This document shows positions 1 through 6,906 of a DNA stretch of 61,247 bases, piece after piece. The stretch is from an uncultured Clostridium sp. (lineage in GTDB: Bacteria; Bacillota; Clostridia; Lachnospirales; Lachnospiraceae). The position numbers were made by a program, and so were the translations under genes. A model generated the notes under the pieces. That model saw nothing but the letters and a program-made list of their open reading frames with translations. It was not told the origin of the DNA and ran no database searches. The stretch spans positions 1-61,247 of the forward strand of contig USJW01000008.1 in NCBI GenBank assembly GCA_900555045.1, in the 5' to 3' direction. How positions within the stretch are numbered: the first letter of the stretch is position 1; every line of letters begins with the position of its first letter.

Positions 1-19
1 AAAAACAATTAAAAATGTA

Positions 20-50
20 TAAAACTCCCCGGCGCCCATGTCCGGGGAGT
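20..50 (-). terminator. intrinsic terminator after asp23-like gene
   Basis: A perfect 9-bp stem (24-32 pairing with 42-50, ACTCCCCGG/CCGGGGAGT) with a 9-nt loop is followed on the minus strand by TTTTA and an AT-rich stretch. It lies about 30 nt past the stop of the minus-strand gene ending at 79, so it should end that transcript. Confidence 0.8.
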
Positions 51-78
51 CTGGTATCGGGCCGTGCAGGCCATGTGA

Positions 79-465
79 TTACCGGTTTTCGTCCATGCTG
101 ACGCCGGCAATCTTGATGTTCACATCCAGCACGGTGAGCCCGGTCATATTCTCGATGGCCGTGCGCACCTTGTCCTGTACCTTCTCGCTGACCTCGGGGA
201 TGTTGTATCCGAACCGGATATACAGGGAGAGATCCACGGATACGTGCTCCTCCGTCACCTCCACCTTGACGCCCTTGCTCAGATTCTTCATGCCCAGCTT
301 GCCCACCAGCTCGTTGGTGATGTTGCCCGCCATGGACGCCACGCCTTCCACCTCGGTGGCCGCCAGCCCTGCGATGATCGCCACCACCTCGTCGGCTATC
401 TGCACCTCTCCGATTTTGTCTTTTTCGTATACTTTATGGGTACTGCGATTTTCCGCTTCTGCCAC
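79..465 (-). CDS. Asp23/Gls24 family envelope-stress protein
   Basis: A 128-residue member of the Asp23/Gls24 (DUF322) family, small cytoplasmic proteins linked to the cell envelope and stress in Gram-positives. The family core is visible: the IADEVVAIIAGLAATEVEGV helix, then VSVDLSLYIRFGYNIPEV and a C-terminal VLDVNIKIAGV strand. I place the start at a GTG at 465 because AGGAGGG lies 7 nt upstream; the open frame runs on to 519 but that ATG has no ribosome site. It sits just downstream of spoIIIAH on the same strand, a common arrangement in Clostridia, but a terminator and its own promoter separate it from the spo operon. Exact cellular role is not known. Confidence 0.88.
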   Translation of the reverse strand: MAEAENRSTHKVYEKDKIGEVQIADEVVAIIAGLAATEVEGVASMAGNITNELVGKLGMKNLSKGVKVEVTEEHVSVDLSLYIRFGYNIPEVSEKVQDKVRTAIENMTGLTVLDVNIKIAGVSMDENR

Positions 466-568
466 AACAATTCCCTCCTGTCTGAAATTTGCGAGGCCCT
501 GTGGGCTGCCCGCGGCCATCCGGAGATCTCCCCGCGCCGCAAGGCCGCCAAAGGCCTTAATTGGTTTT

Positions 569-597
569 ATTATATCAAAAATACCGTCGTTTGCATA
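569..597 (-). promoter_or_regulatory. promoter of the asp23-like gene (extended -10)
   Basis: On the minus strand TATAAT (569-574) is preceded by TGA, making an extended -10 element. The -35 region 17 nt upstream (592-597, TATGCA) is poor. It lies just downstream of the spoIIIA terminator, so the asp23-like gene can be made in vegetative cells independently of sporulation. Confidence 0.6.
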
Positions 598-630
598 GGC
601 TTAGTTTTGGGGGATTTGGCGGATTGCATG

Positions 631-682
631 AAAAAGCTCCGGCCATCGCCTGCGCGCAGCAGGACGTATGGCCGGAGTTTTT
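631..682 (-). terminator. terminator between spoIIIAH and asp23-like gene
   Basis: A 10-bp perfect stem CTCCGGCCAT (637-646) with ATGGCCGGAG (668-677) is flanked by five A on one side and five T on the other, so it can act in both directions. On the minus strand it follows the spoIIIAH stop at 705 and ends in CTTTTTC. Confidence 0.82.
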
Positions 683-704
683 GGGGTGAACATTTTGTTT
701 TCGA

Positions 705-1589
705 TTATTCCGCCAGGTTTAGCAGGGTGATGATGATCTGGTCCGCGCCCACCTCCGCTTTGCGCTTGACGATATCCTCGATCTGCGCGCGCTGGGCGTC
801 CGTGATGTTTGCGGCGTTGACCACCACATCCACCTTGTCTTTGGTGATGCTGACCACCGGGTCGGAGAAGCCCTTTGCCATCAAAAGCGTCTCGGCGGCG
901 TTCTCCTTCTCGGACACCTCGGTCAGATCGATCATATCCTGGATCGCCTGCTGCTTCGCCGCCTCGTCGATGGACGGGCTGTTGATCATATTCATCAGAG
1001 TCTCTTTATTTTTTGCCCGGATCTGCTCCCTGTTCAGCTGCACATTGGCTATGTAGTCCGCTACGCTCATACCGCTGGTGAGCACCGCCTCGCCCGGATT
1101 CTCAAGGCCCGTCTGTTCGGCCGCGCCGGAATCCGCAGCTGCCAGCTGTCCGCCGTCCGCCCCGGTCAAATCTGCCTGGGCCTGCGCGTTGCCGGAATCC
1201 GCAGCCGCCAGCTGTCCGCCGTCCGCTCCGGTCTGCCCCGCCTGGGCCTGCGCCCCCGTGTCCGCCGCCTGCTGCCCGCCGTCCGTGCCGGCCTGTGCCA
1301 TCTGACTTCCGTCATCCGGGTCATCCAAGCTGGGAATCTCCATCATCTGGCCGCCCTGGCTGTTTAACACCGCCTGGTTCTCTGCCAGAATATCCTCATC
1401 CGAGATATCCATCACGCCGGCTTCATAAACCTGATCATTGCTGGCTAACTCCCGCTTCCCGGCGTAGTTCAAATACCCGGCGGCCGCGATCATCACAGCC
1501 AGCGTGGTAATGATGATCTGATTCCGCCGAAACAGACGTTTCATGTTGATTTCTTTCATATGCTCTTTGACTTGTTTCATCTTCTTCAT
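705..1589 (-). CDS. spoIIIAH: stage III sporulation protein AH (SpoIIIAH)
   Basis: A 294-residue mother-cell protein of the SpoIIIA-SpoIIQ channel across the forespore membranes. The membrane anchor is near residues 22-40 (RRNQIIITTLAVMIAAAGYL), then a long low-complexity linker rich in Ala, Gln, Gly and Asp, then the SpoIIIAH ring-forming domain (about residues 175-294, e.g. DPVVSITKDKVDVVV). The ATG at 1589 is chosen because AGGAG lies 8 nt upstream; a TTG two codons earlier is too close to it. The linker contains a 43-nt direct repeat. Last gene of the operon, 15 nt after spoIIIAG and before a terminator. Confidence 0.93.
   Translation of the reverse strand: MKKMKQVKEHMKEINMKRLFRRNQIIITTLAVMIAAAGYLNYAGKRELASNDQVYEAGVMDISDEDILAENQAVLNSQGGQMMEIPSLDDPDDGSQMAQAGTDGGQQAADTGAQAQAGQTGADGGQLAAADSGNAQAQADLTGADGGQLAAADSGAAEQTGLENPGEAVLTSGMSVADYIANVQLNREQIRAKNKETLMNMINSPSIDEAAKQQAIQDMIDLTEVSEKENAAETLLMAKGFSDPVVSITKDKVDVVVNAANITDAQRAQIEDIVKRKAEVGADQIIITLLNLAE
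1125..1233 (-). repeat. 66-bp-period direct repeat in the spoIIIAH linker
   Basis: About 43 nt at 1125-1167 recur at 1191-1233 with two or three base changes, 66 nt (22 codons) apart. They encode the repeated GADGGQLAAADSG block of the SpoIIIAH linker. The repeat is in frame, so copy number could vary without breaking the gene. Confidence 0.85.
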
Positions 1590-1604
1590 ATCCAACGCTC
1601 CTTT

Positions 1605-2468
1605 TTATTCCACCCGCTTTAATACTTTTATTTTATGTGGCGGAAGGTCAAATAATGCTTCCATCGCCGCAGAAATTTCCGCTTTCACAGTGGGACTCCC
1701 CCCTCCGGTGGCGCTGATGACGATCCCGGAGATCTCCGGGCGCAGCTCCTTCTCCACAAACGGGACGCTCCCCTGGCCGGAACCGCCCCCGGTGAGCACC
1801 GTGTTCTCCTGGGTCTGGCTGCTCTTCGCGCTCCTGGTTCCCCCCTGGGAATCCTTCTCGTCCGTGTCGCTTATGCTGGCGTTGCGATCCACCCGCAGCA
1901 CCTTCTCCTCCGAGGACTTGAGCACGATCATCACGTCCACCTTGCCGACGCCGTCCACATGGCTCAAAATCTCCTTCACACGCGCCTCCAGCTGCACCTC
2001 GTAGGCCGATTCTCCCCCCGCTCTGGCGGCGGCCGCCTGGGCGTCCTCTGAGGCGGTCCCGGGGAGGGCGGAAGCGCTGGAATTTCCGCCCGTGTTTCCA
2101 CCGCTGTTTCCCGCTCCCAGTCCGGAGCCATTTGACCCGGAACCGCTTCCGCCGCCGTTTCCGCCGCCTCCCCCGCCGCTTCCGCCCATGTTTCCACCGC
2201 CGCCTCCACCCCCGCCGCGCATCTCCTGGCCGGCGATCTGCGCAGTCTGGGGAATCTGGCCCGCCAGAGCGGAGGAGTTATCCGCCCCGCGGATCTCCAC
2301 AGCCGACGCCCCGGACGTCTTCTTCGCGGACGTCAAGAAACCGCCGGTCCTGCCCTTTCCCACCGGAAATGACAGAATCATCAAGACCACGCCGATGAAC
2401 AGCAAAAACAGCCACCGCTCCTTAGTCATCTTCCCACTCAACCTGGACATGTGCTGTCTCAAGTCCAT
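1605..2468 (-). CDS. spoIIIAG: stage III sporulation protein AG (SpoIIIAG) with a glycine-rich linker
   Basis: A 287-residue ring-building component of the sporulation channel. An N-terminal membrane helix (about residues 19-36, WLFLLFIGVVLMILSFPVG) precedes a linker, followed by the conserved domain YEVQLEARVKEILSHVDGVG ... VMIVLKSS and the C-terminal ISGIVISATGGG ... ALFDLPPHKIKVLK typical of SpoIIIAG. The linker has runs of eight and six Gly followed by Gly/Ser/Asn. The start overlaps spoIIIAF by 47 nt; an internal ATG nearer the helix is possible, but AAAGGTGG upstream favours 2468. Confidence 0.92.
   Translation of the reverse strand: MDLRQHMSRLSGKMTKERWLFLLFIGVVLMILSFPVGKGRTGGFLTSAKKTSGASAVEIRGADNSSALAGQIPQTAQIAGQEMRGGGGGGGGNMGGSGGGGGGNGGGSGSGSNGSGLGAGNSGGNTGGNSSASALPGTASEDAQAAAARAGGESAYEVQLEARVKEILSHVDGVGKVDVMIVLKSSEEKVLRVDRNASISDTDEKDSQGGTRSAKSSQTQENTVLTGGGSGQGSVPFVEKELRPEISGIVISATGGGSPTVKAEISAAMEALFDLPPHKIKVLKRVE
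2091..2220 (-). repeat. glycine-codon tract in spoIIIAG
   Basis: Tandem GGN codons produce an approximately 40-residue segment of almost only Gly, Ser and Asn between the membrane helix and the ring domain of SpoIIIAG. The DNA is C-rich on the plus strand (repeated CCGCC/CCACC units), the type of tract that changes length by slippage. Confidence 0.85.
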
Positions 2469-3150
2469 AATATCCCGCCACCTTTCGAATCAATCCATTT
2501 ATTTTTGACCGCACCTGCGGATCCGCCGGGAAGGTGGCCGCGCGCTCGCGCGCCTGCCTCGCCTCCTTCCCCAGCTGCACCGGCTCAACCCTTATCTGCT
2601 GCGCCGGGATTCCAACCGGGGAGACATCCGGGCCGGCGGATGACTCCTCACCGGCATCATCCCCGGCTTCCTCCGCCTGCACGGCCGTCCCCCCGCCGTT
2701 TCCCGTTCCCATCTCCGGCCTCCCCGCGCCAAGCTTCATATAGATATCCGTCACATGACCGTACATCGGATCGTCCCGGTCGGACTCGATGGCCGCCCGC
2801 ACGTCCTTCACCGAAAACCCGGCGTCCTCAGCCATCCCGCGCAGGTCCAGCGCCACCGCGTCCTCGTATGCACTCATCACCTGCTCCAGGCGCTCATCCT
2901 CCATGCCCCAGAGCTTCTCCTTAAAATCGTCGGCCTCCTTCTGAAAGCTGATGGACTCGAACAGATACGCGATCCGCTCGTCCAGCCGCAGGCCGCTGGT
3001 CAGCGGCTTTAAAACCAGCAGGATCAGGACTATGCCCGCAAAAAAACGCAGATATTTCTCATACTTGGAATTCGCCAGCAGGTTGCCCGCCACAGTGATA
3101 AAAATCATGTAATAGGTGATATTGCGCACCCACTCATAGACCGCCGACAT
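2422..3150 (-). CDS. spoIIIAF: stage III sporulation protein AF (SpoIIIAF)
   Basis: A 242-residue membrane protein of the SpoIIIA complex. Two N-terminal hydrophobic helices (about residues 11-26 and 33-52, FFAGIVLILLVLKPLTSG) lead into a soluble region, with the conserved C-terminal VRSKINGLIRKVAGYYGLE. The stretch from about 145 to 190 is low-complexity and Gly/Glu-rich. AAAGGGG lies upstream of the ATG. It follows spoIIIAE by 44 nt and overlaps spoIIIAG by 47 nt. Confidence 0.9.
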   Translation of the reverse strand: MSAVYEWVRNITYYMIFITVAGNLLANSKYEKYLRFFAGIVLILLVLKPLTSGLRLDERIAYLFESISFQKEADDFKEKLWGMEDERLEQVMSAYEDAVALDLRGMAEDAGFSVKDVRAAIESDRDDPMYGHVTDIYMKLGAGRPEMGTGNGGGTAVQAEEAGDDAGEESSAGPDVSPVGIPAQQIRVEPVQLGKEARQARERAATFPADPQVRSKINGLIRKVAGYYGLETAHVQVEWEDD

Positions 3151-3194
3151 GTGTGTTCCCCTTTCCGCCTCATGCCCGGGCCCCCAAGGAGGCC

Positions 3195-4478
3195 TCAGAC
3201 CGTATAGTAGTTGACATTTGTGGCCGCGCAGGTGATGGCGATCGCAATGGCGAACAGCAGCAGGGAGCTCACCACGATCTTCAGCAGCAGCTTATGCCCG
3301 CAGGAAACGCCGCTGACGCAGGACACCACCCGCTTGTCGCACACCGGCTGCATCACCGCGGCCGCCAGCTGGTAGAAGAGCATCAGCACCACCAGCTTGG
3401 CGATGGGGATCAGCGTCATGACCACCAAAACCACCACGGCGGCGGCCCCCAGGCTGTTTTTGATCAGCACCCCGGATCCCAGGACCATCTGCGCCACAGC
3501 GCCCGCTCCCTGCCCGAGCCCCGGTATGATCTCGATGACCTTGCGTACCCCCGCCTGCCCGGCGCTGTCCGCGTAGGGGACCACCATGCCCTGGATGACG
3601 TGAAATCCCAGCACAAGGCCCACCAGGGTCTTAAGCGCCCAGCCCACGCCCTGCTCCAGGAGCTCCGTCAGCTTGGTGAGCATCTCCTCCTTGGCCACGT
3701 GGCTCGCCAGGACGAGCAGCACATAGATCCGCACCACCGGGAGCAGAAGGCTGCCGCACAGCCACTGGACCAGCGTCACCGCCGCCGTCATGCCCTCGTA
3801 GAGAACCACCGCGGACACGCTTCCGCCCGCGAAGGCCACCGCCATGAAGTAGGAAGGCATAAGAAGCTTCATGAATTCCAGGACCTGCCCCAGGACCCCT
3901 GAGGCGATCTCCAGGCTTGAAAAAAAGCTGGCCGCCAGGCAGGTAAACAGCAGCAGGTAGGTGACAAAAAAGCCGGTGTCGGAAATCTGTCCCCCCTTAA
4001 AGACGGAGGAAAAGTTGGTGAACACCGCCCCCACCATGCCGATCACCACCACCTGGGCCAGCAGGGCGCTGGCGGAGTGCACCTCCCGCACCAGGCCGTT
4101 CTTTAGCCCCAGCCCGGCCTGTCCCAAAACCGATTTCAAATCCCCGGTGAGAAGCGATTTCATCAGGGCGGTGAAGGAGAAGCTTCCGGCTCCGCCTTCC
4201 AGGCTCAGCTGGGAGTCCAGGTACTCCTGGATGCGCGTAAGGTCGCCGTCAATCCCCAGCTGGGCCGCGGCCGAGTCGAAGTCGGGGGCGGGAGTATCGG
4301 AGATGGGCGCTGCGCCCGCAACCGTCACTCCATACGCTCCCCCGCCCGCGTCCGCCCTCGTCATCCCATACGCTACGCCGCCTGCACCCATTCCTGCGCC
4401 CGCAACCACAATCGCCACCACAACCGCCCCCAGCGCCAGCCAACGCTTCAGCCAATGCCACCCCCATCCCCACCTCAT
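3195..4478 (-). CDS. spoIIIAE: stage III sporulation protein AE (SpoIIIAE)
   Basis: A 427-residue polytopic membrane protein and the largest SpoIIIA subunit. The N-terminus has a signal/membrane segment (LKRWLALGAVVVAIVVAGA), then several hydrophobic helices including VVRIYVLLVLASHVAK and LGAAAVVVLVVMTLIPIAK. The frame stays open to 4898, but the correct start is ATG at 4478: it overlaps the spoIIIAD stop as ATGA and has GGAGG 10 nt upstream, and the upstream extension is only spoIIIAD read out of frame. Confidence 0.92.
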   Translation of the reverse strand: MRWGWGWHWLKRWLALGAVVVAIVVAGAGMGAGGVAYGMTRADAGGGAYGVTVAGAAPISDTPAPDFDSAAAQLGIDGDLTRIQEYLDSQLSLEGGAGSFSFTALMKSLLTGDLKSVLGQAGLGLKNGLVREVHSASALLAQVVVIGMVGAVFTNFSSVFKGGQISDTGFFVTYLLLFTCLAASFFSSLEIASGVLGQVLEFMKLLMPSYFMAVAFAGGSVSAVVLYEGMTAAVTLVQWLCGSLLLPVVRIYVLLVLASHVAKEEMLTKLTELLEQGVGWALKTLVGLVLGFHVIQGMVVPYADSAGQAGVRKVIEIIPGLGQGAGAVAQMVLGSGVLIKNSLGAAAVVVLVVMTLIPIAKLVVLMLFYQLAAAVMQPVCDKRVVSCVSGVSCGHKLLLKIVVSSLLLFAIAIAITCAATNVNYYTV

Positions 4479-4861
4479 GTGAGAAATACCTCCAATGTCT
4501 CCATTAGCGCCAACAGAATCGGCGTGCTGATGGCCAGGATGGAGAGCTTGCCGAAGATCTCGATCTGGGAGCCCAGGGAGCCGAAGCCGGCGTCCTTGCA
4601 GATCCCGGACGCGAACTCCGCCACGTACGTGATCCCGATCATCTTCACCAGCGTCGCCAGGTAAACCCGGTTCACCCGGATGTAGCCCTGGATCCGCTCC
4701 ACGGTGTCCAGGATGGACTCCAGCTTGGAGATCCCATAAAAAAAGATAAAAAATCCGGCCGCGATGACCAGATAGGTGGCGTACTCTCCCTTCAGCCCTT
4801 TTAGCTGTACCGCCATGAGCACCGCGGCGATCCCGGCCGCCCCGATGGCTATTACCGTCAT
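4475..4861 (-). CDS. spoIIIAD: stage III sporulation protein AD (SpoIIIAD)
   Basis: A 128-residue hydrophobic protein, normal length for SpoIIIAD, with four predicted membrane helices (about residues 4-18, 27-45, 65-85 and 104-125). Motifs such as LATLVKMIGITYVAEFASGI and a GSQIEIFGKLSIL segment are typical of the family. The stop overlaps the spoIIIAE start by 4 nt, implying translational coupling. GGGGGCGGG serves as a ribosome site. Confidence 0.92.
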   Translation of the reverse strand: MTVIAIGAAGIAAVLMAVQLKGLKGEYATYLVIAAGFFIFFYGISKLESILDTVERIQGYIRVNRVYLATLVKMIGITYVAEFASGICKDAGFGSLGSQIEIFGKLSILAISTPILLALMETLEVFLT

Positions 4862-4904
4862 AAATCCCGCCCCCTTCTACCTCTGCCGCGACAGCCAAAG
4901 GCCG

Positions 4905-5099
4905 TCACAGCGCAAACAGGTTCTTGATCGTCTCAAACAGTTCATATATGTATGGCACCATCCAGAAAAGCACCAGGACCAGGCCCGCCAGGCTGGTCAA
5001 AAACGCCTGCTCCTCCCTTCCGCTGTGCTTTAATACCTGGCAGATGACGGAAACCAGAATCCCCACTGCCGCAATTTTAAAAATCAGGTTTACCCCCAT
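4905..5099 (-). CDS. spoIIIAC: stage III sporulation protein AC (SpoIIIAC)
   Basis: A 64-residue two-helix membrane protein, the expected SpoIIIAC size. Helices are about residues 3-20 (NLIFKIAAVGILVSVICQ) and 34-55 (LTSLAGLVLVLFWMVPYIYEL). The start is ATG at 5099 with GGAGG 5 nt upstream; a TTG four codons earlier lies inside that ribosome site. It sits between spoIIIAB and spoIIIAD with short gaps. Confidence 0.92.
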   Translation of the reverse strand: MGVNLIFKIAAVGILVSVICQVLKHSGREEQAFLTSLAGLVLVLFWMVPYIYELFETIKNLFAL

Positions 5100-5128
5100 G
5101 ACTGCCTCCAATCCTCATTCATCCGGCC

Positions 5129-5659
5129 TCAGCACATGACGATGACGAGAAAAATCCCGCCCATCACGCCCAGGCTGGTATACAGCCGGCATTTTTCCTG
5201 CCGGTGCGTCTGCAGGTACCCGATGGACAAATCCAGCTGCTCCAGGTACAGAAGCAGCGTGCGCTCCTGCATGTCCAGATCCAGATACCCCAGATGCTCC
5301 CCCAGTGCCGCCAGCTGCTCCAAATCCTCCTTGGTAAACGGAAGGTTCCTCGTCTCCTCCGCCATCGCTTTCGTCTCCTGCCCCCATATCTCCTGGAGGC
5401 TCTCGCCCTCCTGGCCGCAGATCCGCCCGGCCGCCCGGATAAACAGCTGTCCCACCGGGCCGCCAGAGCGGCGGCCCACCCGCTCTAGCGCTTCCGCCAG
5501 CGGCGCGTGGCTGTAGGTGATCTCCCCTTTGAGGAAATAGATCATCTGCCGCAGCTTTTCCAGCTGGCGCAGACGCTCCTTCCACTGTCCGGCCAGCCAC
5601 AGGCCCAGGCCCGGGGCGGAGATCAGCACCAGGGCCGCGCCCAGACATTTGAGCATCAT
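5129..5659 (-). CDS. spoIIIAB: stage III sporulation protein AB (SpoIIIAB)
   Basis: A 176-residue protein with hydrophobic helices at both ends (about residues 4-22 and 158-175) flanking a mostly helical soluble region with structural similarity, in the family, to type II/IV secretion platform proteins. The conserved LRQMIYFLKGEITYSHAPLAE block is clear. Its ATG overlaps the spoIIIAA stop as ATGA; a second ATG follows directly. Confidence 0.92.
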   Translation of the reverse strand: MMLKCLGAALVLISAPGLGLWLAGQWKERLRQLEKLRQMIYFLKGEITYSHAPLAEALERVGRRSGGPVGQLFIRAAGRICGQEGESLQEIWGQETKAMAEETRNLPFTKEDLEQLAALGEHLGYLDLDMQERTLLLYLEQLDLSIGYLQTHRQEKCRLYTSLGVMGGIFLVIVMC

Positions 5660-6696
5660 AGGCGCTCCCCCTGTTCTCTCTGGATATGATCCAAAATCGG
5701 ATATGCTTTTGTCCCCTCCGGCGTCAGAAGGTGCCCCAACTGGTCCAGCACCCGAAGGCTCCGCCTCCGGTCCGCTCCCGCCTCCATGAGGACGTACCTC
5801 TCGAACACCCCCTCCTCCACCAGGCGCCCCAACACCGGCTTGCTGCAGATGTCCTCCAGCGATGCCCCGTGGACCGTCGCAGCCAGGGCGCAGCCGCAGC
5901 TGCGGATGTAGTCGATGGCCTCTATGTCCTCCCGGCTTCCGATCTCGTCCACCGCGATCACCTGGGGGGCCATGCTGCGGACCAGCATCATCATGCCCTG
6001 GGCCTTGGGACAGCAGTCCAGCACGTCGGTCCGCGGCCCCAAGTCGTTCTGGGGCACCCCCTGGTAGCAGGCTCCCAGCTCCGACCGCTCATCCACCACC
6101 CCCACCGTCATGCCTGGGGTGTCCGGTCCGCCCTCGGAGACCTGGCGGATCACATCCCGCAGCAGCGTGGTCTTTCCGTTTCGGGGCGGCGACACGATGA
6201 GCGTGTTGCGAAACCGCACGCCCGACCCGGACCGAGCGTACAGATACTCCATGATCCCGTCGGCGCAGCCCTTCACCTGGTGAGCCACCCGCACATTGAC
6301 AAAGGAGATAAACTTCATCAGCCGGACGCCCTGCCGGTCCGCCACAATCCGCCCGGCCACGCCGATGCGGTGGCCTCCCTGGATGGTGATAAACCCCTGC
6401 CGGATCTCCTCCTCCGCCGCGTACAGGGAGTAGCTGCTCATGTAGTCCACCGCGGCCCGAAGCTCCTCCCGCGTGGCCACGTAGGGGCTGAGGCTCCCGG
6501 CCGGCGGGACACGCCCCGACTCCAGCAGATTTCCGCTCCTTCCCACAATGTACTCCCGATCCCGGCAGACCATAAACACCGGCTGCCCCGCCCGCAGGCG
6601 GATCTCCTGTATCTCCTCAAACTCCGCCGGGACCTGTCCCAGCAGCGCGCGCAGTTCCTTTGGGAACAGCTTCAGAATTTCTTCCTTCCGGTTCAT
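5656..6696 (-). CDS. spoIIIAA: stage III sporulation protein AA, secretion-type ATPase (SpoIIIAA)
   Basis: A 346-residue cytoplasmic ATPase related to type II/IV secretion ATPases that is thought to power the SpoIIIA-SpoIIQ channel. Walker A is seen as SPPRNGKTTLLRD (about residues 165-180), followed by VGVVDERSELGACYQG and the Walker B-like PQVIAVDEIGSREDIEAI, then the sensor region ALAATVHGASLEDI. The ATG at 6696 has GGAGTGAGG upstream. First gene of the spoIIIA operon, directly behind a sigma-E-like promoter. Confidence 0.95.
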   Translation of the reverse strand: MNRKEEILKLFPKELRALLGQVPAEFEEIQEIRLRAGQPVFMVCRDREYIVGRSGNLLESGRVPPAGSLSPYVATREELRAAVDYMSSYSLYAAEEEIRQGFITIQGGHRIGVAGRIVADRQGVRLMKFISFVNVRVAHQVKGCADGIMEYLYARSGSGVRFRNTLIVSPPRNGKTTLLRDVIRQVSEGGPDTPGMTVGVVDERSELGACYQGVPQNDLGPRTDVLDCCPKAQGMMMLVRSMAPQVIAVDEIGSREDIEAIDYIRSCGCALAATVHGASLEDICSKPVLGRLVEEGVFERYVLMEAGADRRRSLRVLDQLGHLLTPEGTKAYPILDHIQREQGERL

Positions 6697-6718
6697 CCCG
6701 CCTCACTCCTTTTACCTC

Positions 6719-6746
6719 AGTATATGAGACATGCCCCGGTTTATGA
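6719..6746 (-). promoter_or_regulatory. sigma-E-type promoter of the spoIIIA operon
   Basis: On the minus strand a -10 of CATATACT (6719-6726) matches the sigma-E consensus CATAHAHT, with a -35 of TCATAAA (6740-6746) 13 nt upstream that fits KMATA at its first five positions. It lies about 22 nt before the spoIIIAA start. Sigma-E control of spoIIIA in the mother cell is established in Bacillus. Confidence 0.7.
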
Positions 6747-6824
6747 CTACTATCTCCCGCAAACCCGGTGTGTGATCTGCTATACCAATAAGAATTAATA
6801 AGTATAAATAATATACAAACCCTA

Positions 6825-6854
6825 TTGTCCTGTAATGCTAATATATGTTATGAT
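6825..6854 (+). promoter_or_regulatory. sigma-A promoter of the PurF-like gene
   Basis: TTGTCC (6825-6830), an 18-nt spacer and TATGAT (6849-6854) with an extended -10 TG one base upstream. It is placed about 50 nt before the start at 6907. I saw no purine riboswitch in the leader. Confidence 0.65.
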
Positions 6855-6906
6855 TAAATCTGAAATCGTTTCCTATCACAAACACACAGAATCGAGGGAT
6901 ATAACA

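Noticed and set aside
4479..4898. SpoIIIAE could be read as a 567-residue protein starting at 4898.
   Set aside because: The extra N-terminus is spoIIIAD in another frame; the ATG at 4478 has a ribosome site and the usual ATGA overlap.
3153..6798. Long plus-strand open frames opposite the spoIIIA genes, for example 3153-3902 and 5686-6798.
   Set aside because: They are antisense shadows of GC-rich genes, rich in His/Arg/Pro, without ribosome sites or recognisable domains.
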